Shown here piece after piece: positions 9,467 to 18,904 of a stretch of DNA of 64,000 nt. The position numbers and the translations under genes are program-made. Below the pieces are notes generated by a model. It was not told the origin of the DNA and ran no database searches. It worked only from the letters and a program-made list of their open reading frames with translations. This DNA comes from Rhizobium sp. NXC14 (GTDB lineage Bacteria > Pseudomonadota > Alphaproteobacteria > Rhizobiales > Rhizobiaceae). The stretch's first letter is position 1, and each line of letters starts with the position of its first letter. Where the stretch lies: the NCBI RefSeq assembly GCF_002117485.1, contig NZ_CP021030.1, forward strand, positions 251,001 through 315,000, given 5' to 3'.

Positions 9467-10291
9467 TCAAATGGGCATCTGCATATTTGTTGATGAACGA
9501 ATGATGCCTTTGACGGCGCTAAGGAGAAGGGCGATATCGCCCGGGCGGGAAAGACGGTGGTCGCCGTCGCGGATGAAGGTCAGCACCACGTCGTCGGCGG
9601 GAAGGTGCTCCAGAAGCTTCATTGCGTGCGCATGCGGCACATCGGGATCTTTCATGCCCTGAAGGATATGCACCGGGCAGCCCGTCTCGATCATGCCGTC
9701 GAGCACCCGGTTCTTGCGCCCGTCCTCGATCAGTGCCTGCGTATAGATGTTCGGTTCGGGGCTGTATTGCGAGCGCTCTTCGAAATAGCCGCGCTCCGCC
9801 AGCGACTTGCGCTCCTTGGCCTTAAGGTTCGGCTCGATCAGTTCCGACGTGAAATCGGGCGCCGGCGCGATCAGCACCATACCGGCGAGCTTCGGACCAC
9901 CCTGTCGGGCGAGTTCCTGCGCCAGCCGGAGCGCGATCCAGGCTCCCATCGAAGAACCGACGAGAATGATCCTGTCTGGCGCAAGATGACGGATGACGGC
10001 AAGCGCTTCCTCCAGCCAGCGCGAGATCGTGCCGTCGCGGAAGCTGCCGCCGGAAAGACCGTGGCCTGAATAGTCGAAGCGGATGCAGGCGGCCCCGAGT
10101 TCGCCCGCCAGCCCGTCGAGCTCCAGGGCTTTGGTGCCGCTCATGTCCGAACGGTAGCCGGATAGCCAAACGAGAGACGGGACGGTATTGCCGGCTTGGG
10201 CGGGGCGGACGAGCATGGCGATTTCACGCGCCGCCTCGCCTTCACCGACCGTCATGAACTGGGGTTGGGTATTGGCCATCGGATCGGACAT
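9467..10291 (-). CDS. Alpha/beta hydrolase (serine esterase/thioesterase-like)
   Basis: Cytosolic serine hydrolase of 274 residues. The nucleophile elbow is VGSSMGAW (S114). The acid is D215 in GMKDPDVP and the base is H245 in DGDHRLS. The oxyanion region is WLSGYRSDMSG and the strand motif is FDYSGHGLSGG. The arrangement resembles ABHD10/palmitoyl-thioesterase-like enzymes, but the substrate cannot be told. AGGAG lies eight bases before the ATG at 10291. It is divergent from infC across 179 bases. Confidence 0.87.
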   Translation of the reverse strand: MSDPMANTQPQFMTVGEGEAAREIAMLVRPAQAGNTVPSLVWLSGYRSDMSGTKALELDGLAGELGAACIRFDYSGHGLSGGSFRDGTISRWLEEALAVIRHLAPDRIILVGSSMGAWIALRLAQELARQGGPKLAGMVLIAPAPDFTSELIEPNLKAKERKSLAERGYFEERSQYSPEPNIYTQALIEDGRKNRVLDGMIETGCPVHILQGMKDPDVPHAHAMKLLEHLPADDVVLTFIRDGDHRLSRPGDIALLLSAVKGIIRSSTNMQMPI

Positions 10292-10470
10292 CGGCGAAAC
10301 TCCTGTTGTTTTGGCCTATAAAACAGATTCTTGGCAGGCTGACAGCGGGTGATTTTTCCGCTATAGGGTGGTATTGACTCCGTTGCAGCGATAACGAGAT
10401 AGGTTTGCGCCCCTGATGATCGGGAGCGCGCGGCTGCAACGTTCCGAAACAACGCGAGGAGAATACGACC

Positions 10471-11007
10471 ATTCGCAGACCTTTTAAGACCGATGCGCCC
10501 GTGAAGGACGGACCGCGCTCGAATCGTGAAATCCGCATTCCCAAAGTTCAGCTGATCGCGGCTGACGGACAGAATATGGGTGTCGTGCCCACCGACCAGG
10601 CCTTGAGAATGGCGGAAGAAGCCGGCCTCGATCTTGTCGAAATTTCCCCAAATGCCGAACCGCCGGTGTGTAAGATCCTCGATCTGGGCAAGCTGAAATA
10701 TGCCAACCAGAAGAAGGCTGCCGAGGCGCGCAAGAAGCAGAAGATCGTCGAAGTCAAAGAAATCAAGATGCGCCCGAACATCGACACCCATGATTATGAG
10801 GTGAAGATGAAGGCGATGGGCCGCTTCTTCGACGAGGGCGACAAGGTCAAGGTGACGCTGAAATTCCGCGGCCGCGAAATGGCTCACCAGGAACTCGGCA
10901 TGAAGCTTCTGCAGCAGGTCAAGGCGGATACGACCGAGATCGCCAAGGTGGAAGCCGAGCCCAAGCTCGAAGGCCGCCAGATGATGATGGTGCTGGCGCC
11001 GAAGTAA
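10471..11007 (+). CDS. infC: Translation initiation factor IF-3, with ATT start codon
   Basis: Binds the 30S subunit, prevents 50S joining and checks start-codon pairing. The 178 residues comprise an N-domain with [20 protein letters not shown], a basic linker ([16 protein letters not shown]), and a C-domain with [17 protein letters not shown]. No ATG fits the N-terminus. The family start ([13 protein letters not shown]) is recovered only by reading from ATT at 10471, which has GCGAGGAG nine bases before it. Starting at GTG 10501 would lose ten conserved residues. An AUU start is the known device by which IF-3 represses its own translation in E. coli, so the same control is inferred here. Confidence 0.93.
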   Translation: MRRPFKTDAPVKDGPRSNREIRIPKVQLIAADGQNMGVVPTDQALRMAEEAGLDLVEISPNAEPPVCKILDLGKLKYANQKKAAEARKKQKIVEVKEIKMRPNIDTHDYEVKMKAMGRFFDEGDKVKVTLKFRGREMAHQELGMKLLQQVKADTTEIAKVEAEPKLEGRQMMMVLAPK

Positions 11008-11030
11008 GCGCCAGTCACTTTTTGCCCAAG

Positions 11031-11052
11031 GCCGTCCGCAAGGGCGGCTTTT
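11031..11052 (+). terminator. Terminator after infC
   Basis: GCCGTCC, loop GCAA, GGGCGGC (seven pairs including one G-U), followed by TTTTG. It lies 23 bases after the infC stop and should separate infC transcription, at least partly, from rpmI-rplT. Confidence 0.7.
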
Positions 11053-11069
11053 GTGCGTTCGGCCACCCT

Positions 11070-11148
11070 ATCTTCGGCCCCTTTGTTTTATGCATGTCGT
11101 TATCCCGGAACCGCCGCACACTTCCGCGCGACATGCATAGCCGAAGAT
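11070..11148. repeat. Nested rhizobial intergenic palindrome
   Basis: The outer arms ATCTTCGGC and GCCGAAGAT flank the inner arms ATGCATGTCG and CGACATGCAT. The core resembles a palindrome I recall as very common between genes of Rhizobium, Agrobacterium and Sinorhizobium. It fills much of the 368-base gap 11008-11375. The rest of the gap holds the infC terminator and the rpmI leader, with no gene seen. Confidence 0.75.
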
Positions 11149-11375
11149 TCCTCCGCGGCCCCGTTGCACTTTCGTGACGCTGCGGTTATAAGCGCGCGTC
11201 CGAACTGACCGGCAGGGCATGCCGTGGCAGTTTCGAATGCTTGCGGAACGGTTCGTCGCCGATGCCGCAGATCAACAACAAACGCTCCCGCACCTTGTTG
11301 CGACGGCCGGAGAACCGGACTTCGCGAGGAGGGCTTTTTGATGAAGCGCGCAGGGAGGACAGAAGGAGTAGCAAA

Positions 11376-11579
11376 ATGCCCAAGATGAAGACGAAGTCCG
11401 CTGCCAAGAAGCGGTTCAAGATCACCGCATCCGGCAAGGTCAAGGCGGCTGCCGCCGGCAAGCGCCATGGCATGATCAAGCGCACGAACAAGTTCATTCG
11501 CGATGCACGCGGCACGATGGTTCTCGCAGAACCCGATGGCCGCAAGGTCGTGAAGAACTATCTGCCGAACGGTCTCTGA
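11376..11579 (+). CDS. rpmI: 50S ribosomal protein L35
   Basis: Small basic protein of the large subunit, 67 residues as usual. The N-terminal [15 protein letters not shown] and the central [16 protein letters not shown] are diagnostic for bL35. AGAAGGAG lies eight bases before the ATG. It is followed 39 bases later by rplT, the standard infC-rpmI-rplT order. The roughly 235-base leader upstream, past the palindrome, could hold L20-type autoregulation, but no specific structure was recognised. Confidence 0.98.
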   Translation: MPKMKTKSAAKKRFKITASGKVKAAAAGKRHGMIKRTNKFIRDARGTMVLAEPDGRKVVKNYLPNGL

Positions 11580-11618
11580 GACTATTCCGGTAACGCGTTA
11601 GATTAAGGAGATCATGAA

Positions 11619-12023
11619 ATGGCACGTGTAAAGAGAGGCGTCGCAGCCCACGCCAAGCATAAGAAGGTTCTGAAGCAGGCGAAGGGCTTCTACGGCCGCC
11701 GCAAGAACACCATCCGTACCGCCAAGGCCGCCGTCGATCGCGCCAAGCAGTACGCCTACCGCGACCGCAAGGTCAACAAGCGCAATTTCCGCGCACTCTG
11801 GATCCAGCGCATCAACGCTGCCGTCCGCGAATTCGGCCTGACCTATGGCCGCTTCATCGACGGCTTGAACAAGGCAGGCATCGAAGTCGACCGCAAGGTT
11901 CTCTCCGACATGGCGATCCATGAGCCGGAAGCATTCGGCGCCCTGGTTGCTGCCGCCAAGAAGGCTCTTGAGTATCTCAAGGAAACCGGCACGGCGAACG
12001 AGTTTGAAGGCGCGGTTCGGTAA
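11619..12023 (+). CDS. rplT: 50S ribosomal protein L20
   Basis: Assembly protein of the large subunit and repressor of its own operon in other bacteria; 134 residues. The N-terminal extension [20 protein letters not shown] and the globular domain motif [20 protein letters not shown] identify bL20. TAAGGAG lies ten bases before the ATG. The stop codon TAA (12021-12023) overlaps the 5' arm of an anti-terminator-like hairpin that reaches towards pheS, so termination of rplT translation could affect transcription of pheST. Confidence 0.98.
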   Translation: MARVKRGVAAHAKHKKVLKQAKGFYGRRKNTIRTAKAAVDRAKQYAYRDRKVNKRNFRALWIQRINAAVREFGLTYGRFIDGLNKAGIEVDRKVLSDMAIHEPEAFGALVAAAKKALEYLKETGTANEFEGAVR

Positions 12024-12096
12024 CCAGCGCTTCCCAAGCTTGACGCTTTTTTGAATTTTGGGAAACCCGCGCTGGTTTGGGCTGGCGCGGGTTTTT
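12022..12096 (+). promoter_or_regulatory. Candidate attenuator of pheST: anti-terminator and terminator hairpins
   Basis: Hairpin A: AACCAGCGC (12022-12030) and TTCCCA (12031-12036) pair with TGGGAA (12059-12064) and GCGCTGGTT (12069-12077), giving 15 pairs with a 4-base bulge. Hairpin B: AACCCGCGC (12064-12072) pairs with GCGCGGGTT (12085-12093), followed by TTTTT. Both need 12064 and 12069-12072, so they exclude each other. B has the form of an intrinsic terminator and A the form of an anti-terminator. No Phe-rich leader peptide is visible between rplT and pheS. Confidence 0.6.
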
Positions 12097-12171
12097 CTTT
12101 CTCTATACTCCTTGCGCCGGCCTCTCCAGCCCGCCTCTCGAACGCCGCCTGATCTGGACGGAAAGAAGACG

Positions 12172-13254
12172 ATGTCAGATATCGACCAGCTTAAATCTTC
12201 CTTGCTTGCCGAAATTTCCGCCGCCGGTGATGAGCCCGCGCTCGAGGCCGTGCGCGTGTCCGCCCTCGGCAAAAAGGGCTCTGTCTCCGAGCTCTTGAAG
12301 ACGCTCGGCGCCATGACGCCGGAGGAACGCCAGACCCGCGGCGCGGCGATCAACGCCTTGAAGAACGAGGTGACGGACGCCATTGCCGAGCGCAAATCGG
12401 TGCTGAAGATGGCGGCGGTCAATGCCCGTCTTAAGGCCGAGACGGTCGATGTCAGCCTTCCGGTGCGCTCCTCGCCCGCCGAGCGCGGCCGCATCCATCC
12501 AATCAGCCAGATCGTCGACGAGATCACCGCGATCTTCGCCGATATGGGTTTCTCGATCGCCGAAGGTCCCGATATCGAGACCGACTACTACAATTTCACC
12601 GCGCTGAATTTTCCCGAAGGCCATCCGGCCCGCGAGATGCACGACACCTTCTTCTTCAATCCGGATGAGAACGGCGAGCGCAAGGTGCTGCGCACCCATA
12701 CCTCGCCGGTGCAGGTGCGCACCATGGAAGCGCAGCAGCCGCCGATCCGCATCATCATTCCCGGCAAGACCTATCGCCAGGACTCGGATGCCACGCATTC
12801 GCCGATGTTCCATCAGGTCGAAGGCCTCGTCATCGACAAGAAGGCCAATGTCGCCAACATCCGCTGGGTGCTGGAAGAATTCTGCAAGACCTTCTTCGAG
12901 GTCGAAAGCGTGACGATGCGTTTCCGCCCGTCCTTCTTCCCCTTCACCGAGCCCTCCTTCGAGGTCGATATCCAGTGCGACCGCTCCGGCCCGATCGTCA
13001 AGTTCGGCGAAGGCACCGATTGGATGGAGATTCTCGGCTGCGGCATGGTCCACCCGAACGTGCTGCGCTATGGCGGGCTAGATCCGGACGAATATCTGGG
13101 TTTTGCCTGGGGCATGGGTCTCGATCGCATCGCCATGCTGAAATACGGCATGCCCGACCTGCGCGACTTCTTCAATGCCGACGTCCGCTGGATGACGCAT
13201 TACGGCTTCCGCCCGCTCGACATGCCGACACTGTTCGGCGGTCTGAGCGCTTGA
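12172..13254 (+). CDS. pheS: Phenylalanyl-tRNA synthetase alpha subunit
   Basis: Catalytic subunit of the alpha2-beta2 enzyme that charges tRNA-Phe. The 360 residues have an N-terminal coiled-coil tRNA arm and a class II catalytic core. Motif 2 lies near [17 protein letters not shown] and motif 3 in [32 protein letters not shown] is the Phe-site signature. The frame stays open upstream to 12058 through the attenuator, but [11 protein letters not shown] at 12172 is the family start. pheT follows 16 bases after the stop. Confidence 0.98.
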   Translation: MSDIDQLKSSLLAEISAAGDEPALEAVRVSALGKKGSVSELLKTLGAMTPEERQTRGAAINALKNEVTDAIAERKSVLKMAAVNARLKAETVDVSLPVRSSPAERGRIHPISQIVDEITAIFADMGFSIAEGPDIETDYYNFTALNFPEGHPAREMHDTFFFNPDENGERKVLRTHTSPVQVRTMEAQQPPIRIIIPGKTYRQDSDATHSPMFHQVEGLVIDKKANVANIRWVLEEFCKTFFEVESVTMRFRPSFFPFTEPSFEVDIQCDRSGPIVKFGEGTDWMEILGCGMVHPNVLRYGGLDPDEYLGFAWGMGLDRIAMLKYGMPDLRDFFNADVRWMTHYGFRPLDMPTLFGGLSA

Positions 13255-13270
13255 ACGGAGATCTGGGACG

Positions 13271-15694
13271 ATGAAATTCACGCTCTCCTGGCTGAAAGAA
13301 CATCTCGAAACGGATGCCACGCTGGATGAAATCTGCGCCCGCCTCACCGAGATCGGGTTGGAAGTTGAAGATGTGGACGACAAAGCGGCGTTCAAGCCCT
13401 TCGTTATCGCCAAGGTCCTCTCGGCGGAAAAACATCCCCAGGCCGATCGCCTGAAGGTGCTGATGGTCGATACCGGAACCGGCGCGCCGGTACAGGTCGT
13501 CTGCGGCGCCCCGAATGCGCGCGCCGGCCTTGTCGGTGCCTTCGCCGCACCCGGCACCTACGTTCCCGGCATCGACGTCACGCTTGCCGTCGGCAATATT
13601 CGCGGCGTCGAAAGCCGCGGCATGATGTGCTCCGAAAAGGAGCTGCAGATCTCCGACAGTCATGACGGCATCATCGAACTGCCCGAGGATGCGCCGGTCG
13701 GCCAGAGTTACGCCGCCTATATCAATCTCGACGATCCGGTCATCGAGATCAACCTGACGCCGAACCGGCCGGATTGCACCTCCATCCACGGCATTGCCCG
13801 CGATCTTGCCGCCTCTGGTCTCGGCAGGCTGAAGATGCGCCCCGCGCCGTCCTTTGCCGTCGAAGGCGAGACGCCGGTCAAGCTGACCCTCGATCTCGAT
13901 GATCCCAGGCTCTGCCCCGGTTTCGCGTTACGACTTGTGCGCGGCGTCAAGAACGGCCCGAGCCCGCGCTGGATGCAGCAGCGGCTCACAGCCATCGGCC
14001 TGCGCCCGATCAATGCGCTGGTTGACGTCACCAATTACATGACTTTCGATCAGGGCCGGCCGATCCATGTCTTCGATGCCGCCAAGATCAAGGGCAATCT
14101 AACTGTCCGCCGCGCGAGGGAAGGTGAGACCGTACTGGCGCTCGACCAGCGCGAATACAAGCTCGGCCCGAACAACGTCGTCATATCAGACGAGGACGGC
14201 ATCGAATCGATCGGCGGCATCATGGGCGGCGAACATTCCGGCTGCGACGACAACACCGTCGACGTGCTGATCGAATCCGCTCTCTGGGACCCGATGAACA
14301 TTGCCAAGTCGGGCCGCAGCCTCGGCATCATCACCGACGCACGCTACCGATTCGAACGCGGCGTCGATCCGGAATATATGGTTCCCGGTCTCGAACGCAC
14401 GACCGAACTGGTGCTGGAACTCTGCGGCGGCACCGCTGCCAGGGCCGAGATTGTCGGTTATCGCGGCTACGAACCGAAGGTTGTCGATTTTCCCTATTCG
14501 GAGGTCAAGCGCCTGACGGGCCTCGAAGTCTCGAATGAGGAAAGCAACACGATCCTGGCGCGTCTCGGTTTTGTGGTCTCCGGCTCCGGCGAGCGCGTCT
14601 CCGTCGCCGTTCCCTCCTGGCGCCCGGATGTGGACGGCAAGGCCGATCTCGTCGAGGAGGTCATGCGCATCCACGGCGTCGACAATATCAAGCCGGCGCC
14701 CCTCGAAAGCCATGCCGCCGTCAACGGCAAGATCCTGACGACGCTGCAGATCCGCACCCGCACGGCGAAGCGGGCGCTCGCCGCACGCGGAATGCTGGAG
14801 GCCGTGACCTGGTCCTTCATTCCAGAGGATCAGGCAAAGCTGTTCGGCGGCGGTTCGCTGGCCCTCAAGCTTGCCAATCCGATCGCCGCTGAAATGTCGG
14901 ACATGCGCCCGTCTTTGCTGCCGGGTCTGCTGACGGCGGCTCAGCGCAATGCCGATAAGGGTTACGCCGACGTCGCCATCTTCGAAGTCTCCGGCACCTA
15001 TGAAAACGACCGGCCGGAAGGCCAGCGCCGCGTCGCCGGCGGCATCCGCCGCGGCACGGCATCGCTCGCCGGCGCCGGCCGCATGTGGTCCAATACAGCC
15101 AAGGGCGGTGGCAAGCCGGTCGACGTCTTCGACGCCAAGGCCGATGCGCTCGCCGTCATCGAAGCCTGCGGCCTGCCGATGGGCAATATCCAGATCGAGC
15201 AGGGCGGCCCCGAATGGTACCATCCCGGCCGCTCCGGCACGATCAAGATGGGGCCGAAGATCGTGCTCGGCTATTTCGGTGAATTCCATCCGCTGACGCT
15301 GGAAGCCCTCGATGTCTCCGGCGCTCTCTGCGGCTTCGAAGTCTATCTCGATGCCATGGCGGAGCCGAAAAAGAAGGCGACCCGCACCAAGCCGGCGCTC
15401 GATCTGTCGCCTTTCCAGGCCGTCAAGCGCGACTTCGCCTTCGTCGTCGACAAGACGGTGGAATCGGGCGCGATCGTCAAGGCTGCGACCGGCGCCGACC
15501 GTAAGCTCGTCACCGGCGTCACCGTCTTCGACATCTTCGAGGGCGCATCGGTCGGCGAGGGCAAGAAGTCGGTAGCGATCGAGGTCCAGATCCAGCCGGT
15601 CGATCGCACGCTGACGGACGAGGATTTCGAGGCGCTGACGCAGAAGATCGTGGCCAGCGTCACGAAATTCACCGGCGGCGTCCTCAGAAGCTGA
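13271..15694 (+). CDS. pheT: Phenylalanyl-tRNA synthetase beta subunit
   Basis: Partner subunit for tRNA binding and editing; 807 residues, the full bacterial length. In order it has an EMAP-II-like tRNA-binding domain (about 40-150, [12 protein letters not shown] and [14 protein letters not shown]), the B3/B4 editing domain (about 210-390), B5, a catalytic-like core, and a C-terminal FDX-ACB anticodon-binding domain (about 715-807, [15 protein letters not shown]). It forms an operon with pheS and ends in a clear terminator. Confidence 0.98.
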   Translation: MKFTLSWLKEHLETDATLDEICARLTEIGLEVEDVDDKAAFKPFVIAKVLSAEKHPQADRLKVLMVDTGTGAPVQVVCGAPNARAGLVGAFAAPGTYVPGIDVTLAVGNIRGVESRGMMCSEKELQISDSHDGIIELPEDAPVGQSYAAYINLDDPVIEINLTPNRPDCTSIHGIARDLAASGLGRLKMRPAPSFAVEGETPVKLTLDLDDPRLCPGFALRLVRGVKNGPSPRWMQQRLTAIGLRPINALVDVTNYMTFDQGRPIHVFDAAKIKGNLTVRRAREGETVLALDQREYKLGPNNVVISDEDGIESIGGIMGGEHSGCDDNTVDVLIESALWDPMNIAKSGRSLGIITDARYRFERGVDPEYMVPGLERTTELVLELCGGTAARAEIVGYRGYEPKVVDFPYSEVKRLTGLEVSNEESNTILARLGFVVSGSGERVSVAVPSWRPDVDGKADLVEEVMRIHGVDNIKPAPLESHAAVNGKILTTLQIRTRTAKRALAARGMLEAVTWSFIPEDQAKLFGGGSLALKLANPIAAEMSDMRPSLLPGLLTAAQRNADKGYADVAIFEVSGTYENDRPEGQRRVAGGIRRGTASLAGAGRMWSNTAKGGGKPVDVFDAKADALAVIEACGLPMGNIQIEQGGPEWYHPGRSGTIKMGPKIVLGYFGEFHPLTLEALDVSGALCGFEVYLDAMAEPKKKATRTKPALDLSPFQAVKRDFAFVVDKTVESGAIVKAATGADRKLVTGVTVFDIFEGASVGEGKKSVAIEVQIQPVDRTLTDEDFEALTQKIVASVTKFTGGVLRS

Positions 15695-15718
15695 GCTTCA
15701 TCTGCAGAAGATAGATTG

Positions 15719-15746
15719 GACCGGTCGCGCGAGCGGCCGGTCTTTT
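15719..15746 (+). terminator. Terminator of the pheST operon
   Basis: GACCGGTCGC, loop GCGA, GCGGCCGGTC (ten pairs with one G-U), then TTTTC. It lies 24 bases after the pheT stop and reaches the stop of the convergent gene at 15746. Confidence 0.85.
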
Positions 15747-16105
15747 CATGTGTGCAAATGATAGAGTTTGCTGACGATCACCCATCGGCCTTCGATCTTC
15801 AGCAGCGATAGATAGTCGGTGAAGCGCATTCCGGCGAAATCGTCGGTGACCTTCACGCTTGCCGCGTCACCCTCGACATCAACGTTCTGGATGTCCATGA
15901 AAGGCTGCGTGCCGGGAGGGGCCGGCTCCTCGGCCAGGATTGCGGCGATGAATTCGTCCCGCGTCAGCCATTCGACGGCATTCTGGTAATAGCCGATGAT
16001 CGAGCTTTTCGGGTGGAAAGCCTTCTTCAAGGCTGCCGCATTGGCGAAAGCCATGCCTTCGACATAGAGGTGAACCGTCTGCTCGACTGCCTGTCTGTCC
16101 GACAT
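15746..16105 (-). CDS. SnoaL/NTF2-like protein (putative lumazine-binding family)
   Basis: Protein of 119 residues with the alpha+beta cone fold of the NTF2-like superfamily. The N-terminal helix is AVEQTVHLYVEGMAFANAAALKKAFHP, and the strands end in SLLKIEGRWVIVSKLYH, typical of the 'putative lumazine-binding' (DUF4440-like) group. No catalytic residues can be assigned. It follows the aldo/keto reductase on the same strand with 91 bases between, so the two may share a transcript. Confidence 0.72.
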   Translation of the reverse strand: MSDRQAVEQTVHLYVEGMAFANAAALKKAFHPKSSIIGYYQNAVEWLTRDEFIAAILAEEPAPPGTQPFMDIQNVDVEGDAASVKVTDDFAGMRFTDYLSLLKIEGRWVIVSKLYHLHT

Positions 16106-16196
16106 GTTTCCATCCCGTTCTCCAAGATGGCGTTAGATAGTTTCGCCGGCCGCGAAGGCAAGCCCGACCTGTGCGACCGGCCGGGCTTGTCCGTTC

Positions 16197-17192
16197 TCAA
16201 ATATTCGTCATGGCAAGCGAGGCATCCGAATAGCGCTTGCCCGCCACCTGTGCCGCTGGGATCGCCTCGCCGAGTTGATCGAGCTCCTCCGCGCTGAGCG
16301 TGATATCGGCAGCGGCGACGTTTTGTTCGAGGTGGTGAAGCTTGCGCGCGCCGGGGATCGGCACGATGTCGTCGCCCTGGTTCAGCACCCAGGCCAGTGC
16401 CAGCTGCGCCGCGGTCACGCCTTTTGCGGCGGCAAGCTTTTCGAGCGTTGCGACAAGCGCGGCATTGGCGTCGAAATTCTCCGCTTGGAAACGCGGTACC
16501 TGCCGGCGGAAATCGTCGTCGGCAAGGTCGTCGGCCTTGCGGATCGCTCCTGTCAGGAAACCGCGTCCGAGCGGGCTGTAGGGCACGAAGCCGATGCCGA
16601 GTTCGCGGCAGGTGGCAAGCACATCCTCTTCGGGATCGCGCGTCCACAGCGAATATTCGCTCTGAAGCGCAGCGATCGGATGGACCGCATGCGCGCGGCG
16701 GATCGTGGCGCTGCCGGCTTCCGAGAGGCCGAGGGCACGGACTTTCCCTTCCTTCACAAGCTGGGCCATGGCACCGACCGTCTCCTCGATCGGCACGTTG
16801 GGGTCGACCCGGTGCTGGTAGAAGAGATCGATGGTCTCGATGTCCAAACGCTTCAGTGAGGCTTCGGCAACCGCACGCACATGTTCAGGACGGCTGTCGA
16901 CACCGGCGATGGCGGCAGCGCCGGCCTGGCTGGTATCGATCTTGAAGCCGAATTTGGTGGCGATCACCACGCGCTCGCGGAAGGGCTTCAGCGCTCTTCC
17001 GAGAAGAACCTCGTTGGTGAAGGGACCATAGACTTCGGCCGTGTCGAAGAAGGTGACGCCGAGATCGACGGCGCGGTGCAGCGTCTTGACCGATTCCGCT
17101 TCGTCGCTGGCGCCATAGGCAAAGCTCATGCCCATGCAGCCGAGGCCGACGGCAGAGACCGTGAGATCGTTTCCGAGTTTTCTGGTTTTCAT
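16197..17192 (-). CDS. Aldo/keto reductase
   Basis: NADPH-dependent oxidoreductase of 331 residues with a TIM-barrel AKR fold. The catalytic Asp and Tyr are in [14 protein letters not shown] and the His is in [13 protein letters not shown]. Cofactor binding is near [13 protein letters not shown] and [16 protein letters not shown]. It resembles the AKR13/YakC group. AAAGGAG precedes the ATG. It is divergent from a LysR gene at 17322, its probable regulator. Confidence 0.9.
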   Translation of the reverse strand: MKTRKLGNDLTVSAVGLGCMGMSFAYGASDEAESVKTLHRAVDLGVTFFDTAEVYGPFTNEVLLGRALKPFRERVVIATKFGFKIDTSQAGAAAIAGVDSRPEHVRAVAEASLKRLDIETIDLFYQHRVDPNVPIEETVGAMAQLVKEGKVRALGLSEAGSATIRRAHAVHPIAALQSEYSLWTRDPEEDVLATCRELGIGFVPYSPLGRGFLTGAIRKADDLADDDFRRQVPRFQAENFDANAALVATLEKLAAAKGVTAAQLALAWVLNQGDDIVPIPGARKLHHLEQNVAAADITLSAEELDQLGEAIPAAQVAGKRYSDASLAMTNI

Positions 17193-17243
17193 GATGCGCT
17201 CCTTTTCTGAGCTGACGTCGAACCGGTTGGGAGATCATTGCGG

Positions 17244-17269
17244 TACGGCCAGACTATATCGGCGCCGTA
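17244..17269. promoter_or_regulatory. Candidate LysR operator dyad
   Basis: TACGGC and GCCGTA are separated by 14 bases in the middle of the divergent aldo/keto reductase-LysR intergenic region. The position suits a shared LysR-type recognition site; binding is inferred. Confidence 0.4.
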
Positions 17270-17321
17270 TCAATCAAAAAATGCATGCAGTTTCTAACAA
17301 CCTGTTCTATAATTTAGATCA

Positions 17322-18230
17322 ATGAACAGAAGGCAACTCTCTCAACTCGCCGTTCTCGCCGCCGTCTCGGAACATCGCAGTTTCCGAGCCGCGGCCAAGG
17401 AACTGCTCGTCGCGCCGTCGGCGGTCAGCCACGCCATATCTAGCCTGGAGGAAAGTCTCGGCGTCAGGCTCCTGGCGCGCACGACCCGCAGTGTCGCGCC
17501 AACGGAGGAAGGCCGGCTGCTTCTCGAAAGGTTGCGTCCGGCGCTCGAGGAAATCGGTATCGCATTGGAGGCGGTCAACGATACGCGCGGCAAACCGGCC
17601 GGAAACCTGCGCATCACAGCGCCGCGCTTCGCCTCCGATATTCTGCTCGCCCCGCGCCTTGGCGATTTCCTCAATCTCTATCCCGATATCACGCTGGAGA
17701 TCGCCAATGAGGACGGCTTCACCGATATCGTCAAGGAGGGTTTCGACGCGGGCATCCGGCTGGAGGAGAGCCTGGAGGCCGATATGATCGCCGTCAGAAT
17801 CTCGCCCAATCTGACGACAGTGATTGCGGCCTCGCCCGAATATTTCGAACGCTATCCGAAGCCGCAGCACCCGCGCGATCTTGTCCATCATCGCTGCATC
17901 AAGCGACGCTTCACCAACGGCTCCATCTATCGTTGGGAATTCGAAAAGCACGGGCAGGAACTGATCGTCGCGGTCGACGGGCCGCTTGTCGTCAGCGAGG
18001 ACCGGCTGGCCCTTCTTGCGGCGCTGAACGGCGCCGGTCTTGCCTATCTCTTCGATATGCGGGTGCATACTGAACTGTCGGCCGGCAGGCTGGTGCGGGT
18101 GCTGGAGGATTGGTGTGCGCCCTATCCCGGGCCGTTTGTCTATTATCCGAGCCGGCGGCAGATGCGGCCGGCGCTGCGCGCCTTTATCGATTTCTTCAGG
18201 TATGTGGAGAGGGATGCGGGCGGCCGGTGA
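17322..18230 (+). CDS. LysR-family transcriptional regulator
   Basis: Regulator of 302 residues. The N-terminal winged helix (residues 1-60, FRAAAKELLVAPSAVSHAISSLEESLGVRLLARTTR in outline) is followed by a periplasmic-binding-like effector domain (about 90-295) of the PBP2_CrgA-like type. No good ribosome-binding site lies before ATG 17322; the upstream TATAATTT suggests a very short leader. It probably controls the divergent aldo/keto reductase. Confidence 0.9.
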   Translation: MNRRQLSQLAVLAAVSEHRSFRAAAKELLVAPSAVSHAISSLEESLGVRLLARTTRSVAPTEEGRLLLERLRPALEEIGIALEAVNDTRGKPAGNLRITAPRFASDILLAPRLGDFLNLYPDITLEIANEDGFTDIVKEGFDAGIRLEESLEADMIAVRISPNLTTVIAASPEYFERYPKPQHPRDLVHHRCIKRRFTNGSIYRWEFEKHGQELIVAVDGPLVVSEDRLALLAALNGAGLAYLFDMRVHTELSAGRLVRVLEDWCAPYPGPFVYYPSRRQMRPALRAFIDFFRYVERDAGGR

Positions 18231-18258
18231 GGGCCGCCGCTCGGTTTGCCTCGTTTCG

Positions 18259-18756
18259 TCAGGCGGCTTTTGCCTTCTGGTTTGCCGCCGTCGTGGCGAG
18301 CTTGGTAAGGATCTTGTCGGTGGCCGTTTCCTCCTGCAGCGTCTGGTCGAGCAGCGCGACGACATCCTTCAGGCCGATCGTTGCGGCCCAGGTCTTCAGT
18401 GTGCCGTAACGGGCGATTTCATAGTGCTCGACCGCCTGGGCGGCGGAGATCAGCCCGGCATCCAGCGCCGGTGTGCCCTTGAATTCTTCCATGATCTCTT
18501 CGCCCTCGGCGATAATGCCCTGGATCGCCTCGCAGGTCTTGCCCTGGGCGCGCTTGCCGATCTTTTCAAAAACCTGCTGCAGGCGCTCGACCTGGGCTTC
18601 GGTTTCCTCGAGATGCTTCTGGAAACCGGCCTTCAGTTCGGAGGACTGGGCGGCGCGCGCCATCTTCGGCAGGGCGCGCAATATCTGCCGCTCGGCAAAA
18701 TAGATGTCCTTGAGCGTGTCGTAGAAGAGATCTTCCAACGTCTTTTCCTTGGCCAT
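18259..18756 (-). CDS. DUF892 ferritin-like protein (YciE/YciF-type)
   Basis: Four-helix ferritin-like protein of 165 residues, of the family linked to osmotic and oxidative stress. The starting motif TLEDLFYDTLKDIYFAERQI and repeated helix glutamates (QKHLEETEAQVERLQQVFE, AVEHYEIARYGTL) are diagnostic. The lysine-rich tail ANQKAKAA ends it. A GGAAC element like the -35 of the EcfG stress sigma factor lies upstream (18814-18818 region) without a convincing -10, so stress control is only a guess. It is convergent with the LysR gene. Confidence 0.85.
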   Translation of the reverse strand: MAKEKTLEDLFYDTLKDIYFAERQILRALPKMARAAQSSELKAGFQKHLEETEAQVERLQQVFEKIGKRAQGKTCEAIQGIIAEGEEIMEEFKGTPALDAGLISAAQAVEHYEIARYGTLKTWAATIGLKDVVALLDQTLQEETATDKILTKLATTAANQKAKAA

Positions 18757-18904
18757 TTTCTCGATCCTTGTTTTGGGAAAGGCCGCGAACGCGGCGACAC
18801 ACTAAGAAGCAAAGATCGCGCAATTTGTTCCCGACCGATTTCGGGTGGACTGGAAAACCGCACCGGGCAATCATCCTGCCGCCGATGTGGAGGAAGAAAA
18901 GCTC

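Noticed and set aside
10501..10503. GTG as infC start
   Set aside because: Removes ten residues conserved in rhizobial IF-3, and the good ribosome-binding site is placed for ATT 10471.
12058..12171. In-frame TTG extension of pheS
   Set aside because: It would translate the terminator hairpin and has no homology to PheS; ATG 12172 gives the family N-terminus.
18757..18844. EcfG general-stress promoter before the DUF892 gene
   Set aside because: A GGAAC -35-like element is present, but no CGTT lies at 16-17 bases; kept only as a hint in the gene entry.
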